64,000 nucleotides of DNA from Serpens sp035497915 (GTDB taxonomy: Bacteria > Pseudomonadota > Gammaproteobacteria > Pseudomonadales > Pseudomonadaceae). The stretch lies in the NCBI RefSeq assembly GCF_035497915.1, contig NZ_DATJCS010000001.1:16620-80619 (forward strand), in the 5' to 3' direction. The notes under the pieces were generated by a model that was given only the letters and a program-made list of their open reading frames with translations, did not search any database and had not been told where the DNA came from. Made by a program: the position numbers and the translations under genes. Below, in pieces: positions 1 through 7,780 of the stretch. Numbering within the stretch: position 1 is the stretch's first letter; each line of letters opens with the position of its first letter.

Positions 1-132
1 CGGTCTGGCGTGGCCATGGCGAGTCCCCCGCCGATGGCGCCGACCGAACCAAGCTATACCAGGCCGCGCGCAGAGCGCTGTCCGGCTTTCCGCCGTAGAC
101 TGACCGGCGTCACCGAACCGGAGGTTACCGCC

Positions 133-693
133 ATGCCGTACCGCCTCTTGCTGATTCCCCTGTTCGTGGTGCTCGGCGCCTGCCAGAGCACCATGGAGCT
201 GGATTACGACCCCAACCGCGACTTCGCCGCCTACCGCAGCTGGAGCTGGCAGGAGCCGGCGGTGCGCTACCGTCCGGACGACCCGGTGATCAAGAGCGAC
301 CTGACCGAGCAGCGCATCCGCGACGCGATTGGCCAGCAACTGGAACAGCGTGGCCTGCGTCAGGCGGCCAGCGACCAGGCCGACCTGAAGGTGCAGGCCT
401 GGTTCAGCGTGGAGCGCCGTCAGGACAGCTACACCACCTACTACGGCGGCATGTTCATGGGCTACCCGGGCGGCTGGTGGGGCGGTCCCAGCTACGCGCA
501 GACCAACCAGTACGAATACCGGGTCGGCATCCTGCAGGTCGACCTGCTGGACGGCCGCGATGGCCGGCTGGTGTGGCGCGGCAGCGACGAGCAGGTGTTG
601 TCGCGCCGCCAGCAGAGTCCCGGCGAACGTACCGCGCTGATCCACGAGACGGCGGCGCGGGTGCTCAGCCAATATCCGCCACGCGCGCGCTGA
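133..693 (+). CDS. DUF4136 family lipoprotein
   Basis: A 186-residue protein with a lipoprotein signal: a short hydrophobic N-terminus ending in a lipobox (LGAC), so Cys17 should be the lipidated residue and the +2 Gln suggests outer-membrane sorting. The rest matches the DUF4136 pattern I know: an early YDPNRDFAAYRSW segment, a 'DL.EQRIRDAIGQQLEQRGL' helix region and late strands including LVWRGS. I chose the ATG at 133 because translation from there begins directly with the signal peptide; an in-frame upstream ATG at 16 would bury it. Function is unknown. It lies 10 bp before a DsrE gene and may be co-transcribed with it. Confidence 0.85.
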   Translation: MPYRLLLIPLFVVLGACQSTMELDYDPNRDFAAYRSWSWQEPAVRYRPDDPVIKSDLTEQRIRDAIGQQLEQRGLRQAASDQADLKVQAWFSVERRQDSYTTYYGGMFMGYPGGWWGGPSYAQTNQYEYRVGILQVDLLDGRDGRLVWRGSDEQVLSRRQQSPGERTALIHETAARVLSQYPPRAR

Positions 694-703
694 CGGAGGC
701 GAC

Positions 704-1069
704 ATGGACAGTCGCGACATACTGATCCTGGTGAGCAGCGGACCGAGCACCCCGGCCCGTTGCGCCGCGCCCTTTCACATCGCCACCCTGCTGGCCTGCA
801 TGGATGCGCGGGTCACGCTGTTCCTCACCGGCGAAGCCACGCAGCTGGCCCGGCGCCAGGTGGCCGAAACGCTGCGCCCCATGGCCGAGGGCGAATGCGT
901 GCTGCACTTCATCCGCCAGGCCAAGCAGGCCGGCGCCCGCCTGCTGATGTGCCGCCAGCCGGGCGTGGCGCTGGACGAGGCCGCGCTGATCGAGGAGCTG
1001 GACGACATCTCCAGCGGCGGTGAACTGGCGCGGCTGATTCTCGAAACGGAAAAGGTACTGAGCTTGTGA
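704..1069 (+). CDS. DsrE/DsrF-like family protein
   Basis: A 121-residue soluble protein with the DsrE fold pattern: an N-terminal strand (ILILVSSGP), a helix over the small-molecule site (APFHIATLLACMDARVTLFLTGEA) and a central segment ending in LLMCRQPGVAL. DsrE-like proteins take part in sulfur relay (persulfide transfer). Cys residues are present near residues 20, 32, 66 and 86, but I cannot say which would be catalytic. A good Shine-Dalgarno (GGAGG) precedes the ATG. It overlaps the next gene by 4 bp (GTGA), so the two are translationally coupled. That coupling to a lipoyl-domain protein is the main clue to its role. Confidence 0.8.
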   Translation: MDSRDILILVSSGPSTPARCAAPFHIATLLACMDARVTLFLTGEATQLARRQVAETLRPMAEGECVLHFIRQAKQAGARLLMCRQPGVALDEAALIEELDDISSGGELARLILETEKVLSL

Positions 1070-1530
1070 ATATCCACGGACTGGAATTCCCCGACGATCT
1101 CCATTACGCCCCAGCGCTGGGCCTGTGGCTGCGCGAGGAGGCGGACGGCCAGCTGACACTCGGGCTGAACGCCTACGGCTGCGCGCTGTATGGCGAGATC
1201 TTCGCCTTCACCCCCAAGCGCCTCGGCGCGCGCATCGAGGAAGGGCGCAGCTTCGGCGTGCTGGAGTTCGCCAAGGCGGCCACCTCCTCACGTTGCCCGC
1301 TGGGCGGCGAGCTGCGCGCGGTCAACGAGGCCCTGGAGCAGCGGCCGGCGCTGATTCATCGCGACTGCTACGGCGCCGGCTGGCTGGTGCGCCTGCGCCC
1401 GAACGACTGGCCCGCGCAGCGCCAGCGCTTCCCCCAGGGTGAAGCGGCGCGCGCGGCGCTGGAGGAACAGATGCGCCTGGATGGCTTCGACCCGGACAAC
1501 CCGGCAGTGCAAGCGTTGAAGTGGAAATGA
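1066..1530 (+). CDS. GcvH-like lipoyl-domain protein
   Basis: A 154-residue protein that aligns along most of its length with glycine cleavage H protein: an LHYAPALGLWLR start, LFG-type turn replaced by LYGEIFAF, and the lipoylation hairpin GVLEFAKAATSSRCP followed by GGELRAVNEALE and YGAGWLVRL. The lysine (residue 70) that carries lipoate in H proteins is kept, with Glu at -3 and Gly at +11. No glycine cleavage genes are nearby. Instead it overlaps a DsrE gene, which recalls the lipoate-binding proteins (LbpA) that work with sulfur-relay proteins in the sHdr pathway. That functional link is inference. The start is GTG, inside the DsrE stop overlap. Confidence 0.75.
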   Translation: MNIHGLEFPDDLHYAPALGLWLREEADGQLTLGLNAYGCALYGEIFAFTPKRLGARIEEGRSFGVLEFAKAATSSRCPLGGELRAVNEALEQRPALIHRDCYGAGWLVRLRPNDWPAQRQRFPQGEAARAALEEQMRLDGFDPDNPAVQALKWK

Positions 1531-1617
1531 GGTGGAGTGGGGACCGGCCGGATCGCGGCTGAAGCCGCTCCTGCAGATCCTGTGCTTTGTAGGAGGGCAG
1601 CGACAGGTCCGGCTGGG

Positions 1618-1709
1618 TGTAGGGCCGGGTTTATCCCGGCCAACCGGGGGCGGGAACGAAACACGGGTGTGGCCGACGCGCCGTCGGCCGGCGTAAAGCC
1701 GGCCCTACA
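1618..1709. repeat. Inverted pair of REP-like palindromes (family A)
   Basis: Two copies of the same roughly 24-nt unit face each other (1618-1641 and 1686-1709), built around a GCCGG-taaa-CCGGC palindrome flanked by CCTACA. The same unit recurs at 15917, 15978, 23775, 39966 and 40034. A separate family-B fragment (GCGGCTGAAGCCGCTCC) lies just before, near 1555. Confidence 0.8.
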
Positions 1710-1786
1710 AGGTTCCATCCAAAAACATCTCGGAGCGCGTAGGACGGTCAGCGCCGTTCTGGCCGCCGTTGGCACCCGCACCGAAT

Positions 1787-1882
1787 TGGCGGAAGGCAGT
1801 AGGAGTCGAACCTACCCGGGAGCGGCTGCCGCCCCCAACTGAATTTGAAGTCCAGCCGCGCCACCGGACACGCTTGCCTTCC
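1787..1882 (-). tRNA. selC: tRNA-Sec (UCA anticodon)
   Basis: The minus strand folds as a selenocysteine tRNA: an 8-bp acceptor stem (GGAAGGCA with TGCCTTCC), a G discriminator and encoded CCA, a long variable arm (GGGGCGGCAGCCGCTCCC region), a TTCGACTCC T-loop, and the anticodon loop CTTCAAA with anticodon TCA, which reads UGA. The total of 96 nt with CCA is typical of this unusually long tRNA. Its 5' end is only 13 nt after the selB stop codon on the same strand, so it is probably transcribed with selB and processed out. Confidence 0.97.
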
Positions 1883-1895
1883 AGGCTCGGTAACC

Positions 1896-3797
1896 CTAGT
1901 TGCCCGCCAGGCCGCTGTCACGCCGCACCCGGCGTTCATTGCCGAAGCGACGGGTCAGGCCGACGCGGTCGAAGTGTTCCAGCAACTGGATGCTGCGCTT
2001 GCGCCCCAGGCCGATGCGGTCGCGGAAGGCGGCGGCGCGCACGGCGCCCTGCTCGGCTTGGAGCGCCAGCAGAGCTTGCGCCGCGCGCCGCAGGGTGGCT
2101 TCCGGGTAGAACAGATCGCGCACCACCTGCTGCAGCTGCCCCAGCCGCGCCAGCTTGCGCAGCAGCAGGCGCATGTCGGCTTCGGCCGTGCCGGTGTCGC
2201 GGGCCAGATCGCGCACCCAGGGCGGGTCGAAGCCGCCGGCTTCCAGCAGCGGCCAGATACGCGCCTTGAGCGCTTCCTCCGCCTCATCCAGTCGCACCTG
2301 ATGGTCCGGGCGATGCAGCCAGGGTCCGCTGCTGGCCACCTCGCCACGGACCATGCTCTCCTCCAGCCGGGCGATGAACACCGGGCGTTCCAGTTGCGGC
2401 AGCGCGTAGCGGCGCAGGCGATCGCGATCCGGGCCCAGCTCGTCCGGCTGTTCCTCGTGAAAGCGCTGCAGACCGGCGACCAGCGTCTCGCCCAGCTGCT
2501 CCCAGCGCTCGGCCAGCAACAGCCGCGGGCCGACGCGGGTGGCAATGCGCAGTACCCCTTCGGGCAACGGCCAACTGTCGGGCAGGCGGTTGAACTGGCG
2601 TTCCAGCATGGCCGGTTCCAGGCCGTTGGGCGCATGGGCCAGCAGCACCGGCAGGGCGCTTTCCAGCCCGCCTGCGACCAGCGCTTGCAGTTGCGCCAGA
2701 CGCTCCGGACTGCGCCGCTGGCGACTGGGCGCAAAGGGATCCAGCACCCGGCCGCCGCCCAGGGTCTGGCGGGCGCTCTGGTCGCGCAGCACCAGGGCAT
2801 CGCCGTGCACGGCGTGCAGCGGTGCGTTCAGCACCAGTTGCGCCAGGCCCTGCGTGCCGGGCTCCAGCAGCTCGCCTTCCAGCAGGGCGACGCGCCCGCT
2901 GACATCCTGCGCGCCGAGGTGCACATGCACCGGCGTCCAGTGGCGCAGCGGGCGCACGCCAGGCAGCAGGCGCAACTGCACATCCAGACGGCTGGACGGG
3001 GCATGCAGCGCCGGCGCCAGCAGCCAGTCGCCGCGCCGGATGCGTTCCGGGGACACGCGCTCCCCGGCCAGATTCAGCGCCACCCGCTGTCCCGCCCAGG
3101 CCTGCCGGCCCTCCCGGTTCTGCGCGTGCAGGCCACGCACCCGCACCCGGAGCCCGGCGGGACTGAGCAGCAGCTCGTCGCCGACGCTGACCGTGCCGGC
3201 AAAGGCGGTGCCGGTGACCACCGTGCCGGCGCCGCCGATGCTGAAGGCGCGGTCGATGGCCAGGCGGAAGTGCCCCTCGGCGCGCCGTTTCCGGCACACG
3301 CCGGCCTCGTCGATCAGCGCGGCGCGCAGAACCTGAACGCCCTCACCGCTCACCGCCGAGAGCGGAAACAGCGGCGCCCCGGCATAGGGGCCGGCCGCCA
3401 GCAACTGGCGGACGTCCTCAGCCACCTCGGCGACCCGCTCCGGTTCGACCCGGTCGATCTTGGTGATGGCCACCAGGGCGCGGGGAATGCCCAGCAGCTC
3501 GACGATGGCCAGGTGCTCGCGGGTCTGCGGCATCACCCCGTCATCGGCGGCCACCACCAGCAGCACCCGGTCGATGCCGCTGGCCCCGGCCAGCATGTTG
3601 TGGATGAAGCGCTCGTGGCCGGGCACGTCGATGAAACCCAGTGGCTCGTCCAATCCCAGGTCCAGGTACTGGTAACCCAGGTCGATGGTCATGCCGCGCT
3701 CGCGTTCCTCGCGGCGGCGGTCGCCGGCCTGGCCGGTGAGGGCCTGCAGCAGGGTGGTCTTGCCGTGATCGATATGGCCGGCGGTCCCGATGATCAT
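1896..3797 (-). CDS. selB: Selenocysteine-specific elongation factor SelB
   Basis: A 633-residue GTPase that delivers Sec-tRNA to UGA codons with a SECIS hairpin. The N-terminus MIIGTAGHIDHGKTTLLQ carries the G1 P-loop; DVPGHERFIHNML is the G3 region and ITKIDRVEP the NKxD-like G4. The C-terminal half has the winged-helix repeats that bind SECIS RNA (for example LGRKRSIQLLEHFDRVGLTRR near the end). I take the ATG at 3797, which makes the standard MIIGTAGHIDHG start and a 4-bp ATGA overlap with selA; an in-frame start 18 bp upstream is less likely. Length is close to the E. coli protein (614). Confidence 0.97.
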   Translation of the reverse strand: MIIGTAGHIDHGKTTLLQALTGQAGDRRREERERGMTIDLGYQYLDLGLDEPLGFIDVPGHERFIHNMLAGASGIDRVLLVVAADDGVMPQTREHLAIVELLGIPRALVAITKIDRVEPERVAEVAEDVRQLLAAGPYAGAPLFPLSAVSGEGVQVLRAALIDEAGVCRKRRAEGHFRLAIDRAFSIGGAGTVVTGTAFAGTVSVGDELLLSPAGLRVRVRGLHAQNREGRQAWAGQRVALNLAGERVSPERIRRGDWLLAPALHAPSSRLDVQLRLLPGVRPLRHWTPVHVHLGAQDVSGRVALLEGELLEPGTQGLAQLVLNAPLHAVHGDALVLRDQSARQTLGGGRVLDPFAPSRQRRSPERLAQLQALVAGGLESALPVLLAHAPNGLEPAMLERQFNRLPDSWPLPEGVLRIATRVGPRLLLAERWEQLGETLVAGLQRFHEEQPDELGPDRDRLRRYALPQLERPVFIARLEESMVRGEVASSGPWLHRPDHQVRLDEAEEALKARIWPLLEAGGFDPPWVRDLARDTGTAEADMRLLLRKLARLGQLQQVVRDLFYPEATLRRAAQALLALQAEQGAVRAAAFRDRIGLGRKRSIQLLEHFDRVGLTRRFGNERRVRRDSGLAGN

Positions 3798-5194
3798 TCG
3801 CGCAGCAATGGCCACTGGGCCAGGAAAGCCGGCTCGTCATCCAGCTGGCGCAGGTCGAGCCACAGGGCGTCGTCGTCGATGCGGCCGAGCACCGGAATCG
3901 GCAGGCCACGCAGGGCGTCTTCCAGCTGACGCAAGGCGCGGCTCCTCAGGCGGCGCGGCTGTTGCGGGGTGAAGCGCAGCGCCACGCTCGGCAGCCGGGC
4001 AACCGGCTGGGCGCCACTGCCGATCATGCCCAGCGCATCCACCACCTCCAGCTGCCAGTCGGCCGGCAGCGCGCCGCTTAGCGTCGGCAGCAGACGCCGG
4101 GCCTGGGCACGGATCTCCCCCTGCGCGCGGGTGAGCAGGCGCAGCGTGGGCAGTCGCTCGGCCAGCCGCTCGGGGTCGCGATACAGACGCAGCACCGCCT
4201 CCAGGGCGGCCAGGGTCAGCTTGTCGACCCGCAGGGCGCGCTTGAGCGGGTTCTTCTTCAGGCGCTGGATCAGCTCGCGCCGGCCGACGATCAGCCCGGC
4301 CTGGGGACCGCCGAGCAGCTTGTCGCCGCTGAAGGTCACCAGCCCGGCGCCGTCGGCCAGCGCCTGGCGCACGGTGGGTTCCTTGGGCAGGCCCCAGCGC
4401 GACAGGTCCAGCAGGCTGCCGCTGCCCAGATCTTCCAGCAGCGGCAGGTCGTGCTGGGCGGCAATGCGCGCCAGCTGGTCGGTCGGCACGCTGGCGGTGA
4501 AGCCCTGCACGCTGTAGTTGCTGGTGTGCACGCGCATCAGCAGCGCGCTGCGCGGACCGATGGCGGCCTCGTAGTCGCGGGCGTGGGTGCGGTTGGTGGT
4601 GCCCACCTCGACCAGCTTCACCCCGGCGCGGGCCATGATGTCGGGGATGCGGAAGGCGCCGCCGATCTCGATCAGTTCGCCGCGCGAGATGATGCCTTCC
4701 TTGCGCGCGCCCAGGCTGTTGAGCGCCAGCAGCACGGCGGCGGCATTGTTGTTGACCACGGTGACCGCCTCGGCGCCGGTCAGCTCGCCAAGCAGCTCCT
4801 CGACCAGCGCGTCGCGGTCGCCGCGCCGGCCGCTGGCCAGGTCGAACTCCAGATTGGACGGATAGCGGGCCGCCAGGCACATCGCCTCGATGGCCTCCTC
4901 CGGCAGCAGCGCACGCCCCAGGTTGGTGTGCAGCACGGTGCCGGTCAGGTTGAACACCCGTCGCAGCTGGCTGCGTTCCCGGCTGGCCAGTCGCTCGCCG
5001 ACGCGCCCGGCCAGCACGGCGGCTTCCAGCTCCACCGGAGACAGGCGGCCCTGCAGGGCCGGCTCGCGCAACTCGTCCAGCAGTTCGCGCAGGCTGTGCA
5101 GCAGCGCCGCGCGTCCGTGCCGCTCCTGCAGCGGCACCATGGCCGGGGTCTGCAGCAGGCGTTCCACCGAGGGCAGACGCACCGCCTCGTTCAC
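3794..5194 (-). CDS. selA: L-seryl-tRNA(Sec) selenium transferase SelA
   Basis: A 466-residue PLP enzyme that converts Ser-tRNA(Sec) to Sec-tRNA(Sec) using selenophosphate. The sequence has the family hallmarks: LPSVERLL near the start, a RVFNLTGTVLHTNLGRA stretch, AVTVVNNNAAAVLL, and the PLP-lysine motif TFSGDKLLGGPQ. The start is GTG at 5194, which overlaps the fdhE stop codon (GTGA); starting further upstream would add about 35 non-homologous residues. It overlaps selB by 4 bp. Length fits the family (E. coli 463). Confidence 0.96.
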   Translation of the reverse strand: MNEAVRLPSVERLLQTPAMVPLQERHGRAALLHSLRELLDELREPALQGRLSPVELEAAVLAGRVGERLASRERSQLRRVFNLTGTVLHTNLGRALLPEEAIEAMCLAARYPSNLEFDLASGRRGDRDALVEELLGELTGAEAVTVVNNNAAAVLLALNSLGARKEGIISRGELIEIGGAFRIPDIMARAGVKLVEVGTTNRTHARDYEAAIGPRSALLMRVHTSNYSVQGFTASVPTDQLARIAAQHDLPLLEDLGSGSLLDLSRWGLPKEPTVRQALADGAGLVTFSGDKLLGGPQAGLIVGRRELIQRLKKNPLKRALRVDKLTLAALEAVLRLYRDPERLAERLPTLRLLTRAQGEIRAQARRLLPTLSGALPADWQLEVVDALGMIGSGAQPVARLPSVALRFTPQQPRRLRSRALRQLEDALRGLPIPVLGRIDDDALWLDLRQLDDEPAFLAQWPLLRE

Positions 5195-6114
5195 CCCTCG
5201 CCTCCCGGCGCCAGCAGCAGGTTGGGCGCCAGGCGATGAAAGCCCTGCTCGTTCATCAGCATGTCCAGCTCCAGGCTGGCCAGATCGGCGGACAGGCACT
5301 CACCATCCGAGCGCTGTTCCAGGTAGAGCAGCTTGAGATAACCGTGACAGCTGGGGCAGGCCTCGGCCTTCACGTCGCCGGGCGTACCGTCGCGGTGCAC
5401 GTAGTCCAGCTCGCGGGTGGACAGGCAATGGCTGCACTTGAGGCGCACGAAGTGCCACTCCGCCGAACACAGCGAGCAGACCAGGTAGCGCAGGCCGTTG
5501 AGTTTGCCCCGATGGCGGATCACGCCCGCCATCGGCGGCGCGCCGCAACAGGGGCAATGGGTCAGCTCGCCCGGTTCGGGCAAGGCTTCCAGGCGCTCGC
5601 GCAGGCCGAACAGCCAATGGGTCCAGGCCAGTTGCAGGCCGGCCCCCAGGAACGGCACCAGCTCGGCTGGCACGCCTTCGTACTGGCCGGCCAGCAGCGC
5701 CACGCCCCAGGCCCTACGCTGCGTCTCGTCGGCCCGGTGCAGGCGGGTCAGCGCGGTGCGCACCATGGGATTGTCCGCCGTGTAGAAGACATCCAGCCAG
5801 GCATCCAGCAGATGCTGCCAGGCGCTCTCGCGCACCAGGGTGTCGGCGGCCAGCGGCGGCAGGCCGTGCGCCAGCGATTCCTGGATGCGCCGCGCGTTCA
5901 ACGCAGGCACGGCGGGCGGCTGGTCGAGCACCTGCTGCTGGGCCCGGCAGACGCCGGCCAGCAGGCGCAGGTAGTCGCCCAGCGGGTGGTCGGTGGCCAG
6001 CGTGTCGAGCTGGGCGGCACGCAGCGCGAAGAGATTGTGCGGCGGCAGCTGAATGAACGGCGGCCGTTCGGCCGCCGCCTCGATCTGCCCCGGCTCGAGA
6101 AGTTTCCCTGTCAC
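5191..6114 (-). CDS. fdhE: Formate dehydrogenase accessory protein FdhE
   Basis: A 307-residue cytoplasmic protein needed for maturation of respiratory formate dehydrogenases. The C-terminal half contains the family's rubredoxin-like metal-binding pairs: CPCCG, CSLC, CSHC and CPSCH. The N-terminal part (residues 15-60) carries the FIQLPP...FALRAAQLDTLA region typical of FdhE. It sits 31 bp downstream of fdnI and overlaps selA by 4 bp, which ties enzyme maturation directly to selenocysteine synthesis. The start ATG at 6114 is the only reasonable one. Confidence 0.95.
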   Translation of the reverse strand: MTGKLLEPGQIEAAAERPPFIQLPPHNLFALRAAQLDTLATDHPLGDYLRLLAGVCRAQQQVLDQPPAVPALNARRIQESLAHGLPPLAADTLVRESAWQHLLDAWLDVFYTADNPMVRTALTRLHRADETQRRAWGVALLAGQYEGVPAELVPFLGAGLQLAWTHWLFGLRERLEALPEPGELTHCPCCGAPPMAGVIRHRGKLNGLRYLVCSLCSAEWHFVRLKCSHCLSTRELDYVHRDGTPGDVKAEACPSCHGYLKLLYLEQRSDGECLSADLASLELDMLMNEQGFHRLAPNLLLAPGGEG

Positions 6115-6145
6115 ACGACTGTCCTTTTTCGGGTTTGCGTTGAGC

Positions 6146-6811
6146 CTAGCTGCGCGGTGGCCTGTGCACGCTGCGTGTCGTCGGCGTCTCCTCGCCCGTC
6201 AGCTGCCGGTACCAGAGGGAGTGATGCTTGCGCGCCCAGGCGCGACTGACGGTGCCGAACAGCATCGCGTCCATCGAGCCCTTCACCCAGAGGCCGGCAT
6301 ACACGTGCACGATGATGCTCATCACCAGCAACCAGCCGGCCGCCGCGTGAATCACGCTGGCCAGGCGCAGGCTGGTGAGGTCGAACAGGTGGCTGAACCA
6401 GGCGCGCCAAATGACCAGGCCGCTGAGCAGCAGCACCAGCATCAGCACGATCAGCACCCAGAACAGCAGCTTCTGGCCGGCGTTGTAGCGACCCACCTCC
6501 GGCAGGCGCTCCTCGCGGTTGGCCACCACGTCGTTCATCTGTCTGAGCCATTGCCAGTCGCGCCGCTCCATGCCGTTGTGGCGGGCGAAGCGGATGACCA
6601 GGAACAGGAAGAACACGAACATGGCCACCCCGAACCAGGGGTGCAGGATGCGCGTCCAGGTGCCGCCGCCGAACAGGCCGGACAAGCCGAACAGCCAGGG
6701 GTGGAACAGCGCCAGTCCGGACAGGCCGGCGGCCAGGAACAGCAGGGCCACCAGCCAGTGATTGGCGCGCTGGCCGGCGGTATAGCGAACGATGGGTCTG
6801 CTGCGGATCAT
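6146..6811 (-). CDS. fdnI: Formate dehydrogenase-N gamma subunit (cytochrome b556)
   Basis: A 221-residue inner-membrane protein with four hydrophobic segments that anchors the enzyme and passes electrons through two b hemes to quinone. Candidate heme-ligand histidines are in the expected places: GQRANHWLV in helix 1, LHPWFG, IHAAAGW and IVHVYAG in the later helices. It starts in a 4-bp ATGA overlap with fdnH. Homologues in E. coli are FdnI and FdoI; the sequence cannot tell which name is proper here. Confidence 0.94.
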   Translation of the reverse strand: MIRSRPIVRYTAGQRANHWLVALLFLAAGLSGLALFHPWLFGLSGLFGGGTWTRILHPWFGVAMFVFFLFLVIRFARHNGMERRDWQWLRQMNDVVANREERLPEVGRYNAGQKLLFWVLIVLMLVLLLSGLVIWRAWFSHLFDLTSLRLASVIHAAAGWLLVMSIIVHVYAGLWVKGSMDAMLFGTVSRAWARKHHSLWYRQLTGEETPTTRSVHRPPRS

Positions 6812-7779
6812 CTCGGGGTTCCTCCGCTTCGCGGGTCGCGCGGATCGACCTGGTGCACGCCGGGGTCAACCTGATGCACCACGGTTTCGCCGGAGGGCGG
6901 CGGCGGGTCGCCGGCCTCGGGGTCGTACTCTTCCTCGACGCGGTTCGGACCGACACCCACGTAATGGAAGAAGCCACCGAGCACCGCCGCGCCCATGGCC
7001 AGCAGCGCCAGCGGCTTGGTGACGCCCTTCCACAGGCTGACCAGCGGGCTGATGGTCGGATCTTCGGGCAGGCCGCTGTACAGCTGCGGCTGGTCGGCGT
7101 GGTGCAGCACGTACATCACGTGGGTGCCGCCGACCCCCGCCGGGTCGTACAGGCCGGCCTGCTCGAAGCCGCGCTCCTTGAGGTCGGCGATGCGCCCGGC
7201 GGCGTGATTGCGCATGTCGTCCTTGCTGCCGAAGACGATGGCGCCGGTCGGGCAGGTCTTCACGCAGGCCGGCTCCAGGCCCACCGCCACGCGGTCGGAA
7301 CACAGGGTGCACTTGTAGGCCTTCTTGTCCTTGCCCGAGAGGCGCGGGATGTTGAACGGGCAGCCGGTGATGCAGTAACCGCAGCCGATGCAGTGGTCCT
7401 GGTTGAAGTCGACGATGCCGTTGGCGTACTTCACGATCGCGCCGGGGCTCGGGCAGGCCTTCAGGCAGCCCGGCTCGGCGCAATGCATGCAGCCGTCCTT
7501 GCGGATCAGCCATTCGAGGTTGCCCGAGTCCGGGTTCTCGTACTCGGCGAAGCGCATCAGCGTCCAGGACTCGGCCGTCAGGTCCATGGGGTTGTCGTAG
7601 ATGCCGTGGTTCTCGCCCACCTCGTCACGCAGGTCGTTCCACTCCGAGCACGCCACCTGGCAGGCCTTGCAGCCGATGCACTTGGAGGTGTCGATCAGCT
7701 TGGCCACCTCCATCGTGTCGCGCACCGAGGGCGGTTGCGTGGTGGTGGCGGAGCGGGCAATCAGGTCTTGGGTCGCCAT
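6808..7779 (-). CDS. fdnH: Formate dehydrogenase-N iron-sulfur beta subunit
   Basis: A 323-residue electron-transfer subunit with four cysteine groups for [4Fe-4S] clusters: CIGCKACQVAC, CMHCAEPGCLKAC, CIGCGYCITGC and CTLCSDRVAVGLEPACVKTC. A single C-terminal transmembrane helix (near PLALLAMGAAVLGGFFHYV) anchors it facing the periplasm, as in E. coli FdnH. I use the ATG at 7779 (MATQDLIARS), 1 nt after the fdnG stop codon; the longer in-frame form would overlap fdnG. The order fdnG-fdnH-fdnI is the usual one. Confidence 0.95.
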   Translation of the reverse strand: MATQDLIARSATTTQPPSVRDTMEVAKLIDTSKCIGCKACQVACSEWNDLRDEVGENHGIYDNPMDLTAESWTLMRFAEYENPDSGNLEWLIRKDGCMHCAEPGCLKACPSPGAIVKYANGIVDFNQDHCIGCGYCITGCPFNIPRLSGKDKKAYKCTLCSDRVAVGLEPACVKTCPTGAIVFGSKDDMRNHAAGRIADLKERGFEQAGLYDPAGVGGTHVMYVLHHADQPQLYSGLPEDPTISPLVSLWKGVTKPLALLAMGAAVLGGFFHYVGVGPNRVEEEYDPEAGDPPPPSGETVVHQVDPGVHQVDPRDPRSGGTPR

Positions 7780-7780
7780 G

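Noticed and set aside
1845..3929. A 694-codon frame antisense to selB, starting inside tRNA-Sec
   Set aside because: It overlaps the tRNA and selB and has Gln/Ala/Gly/His-rich shadow composition.
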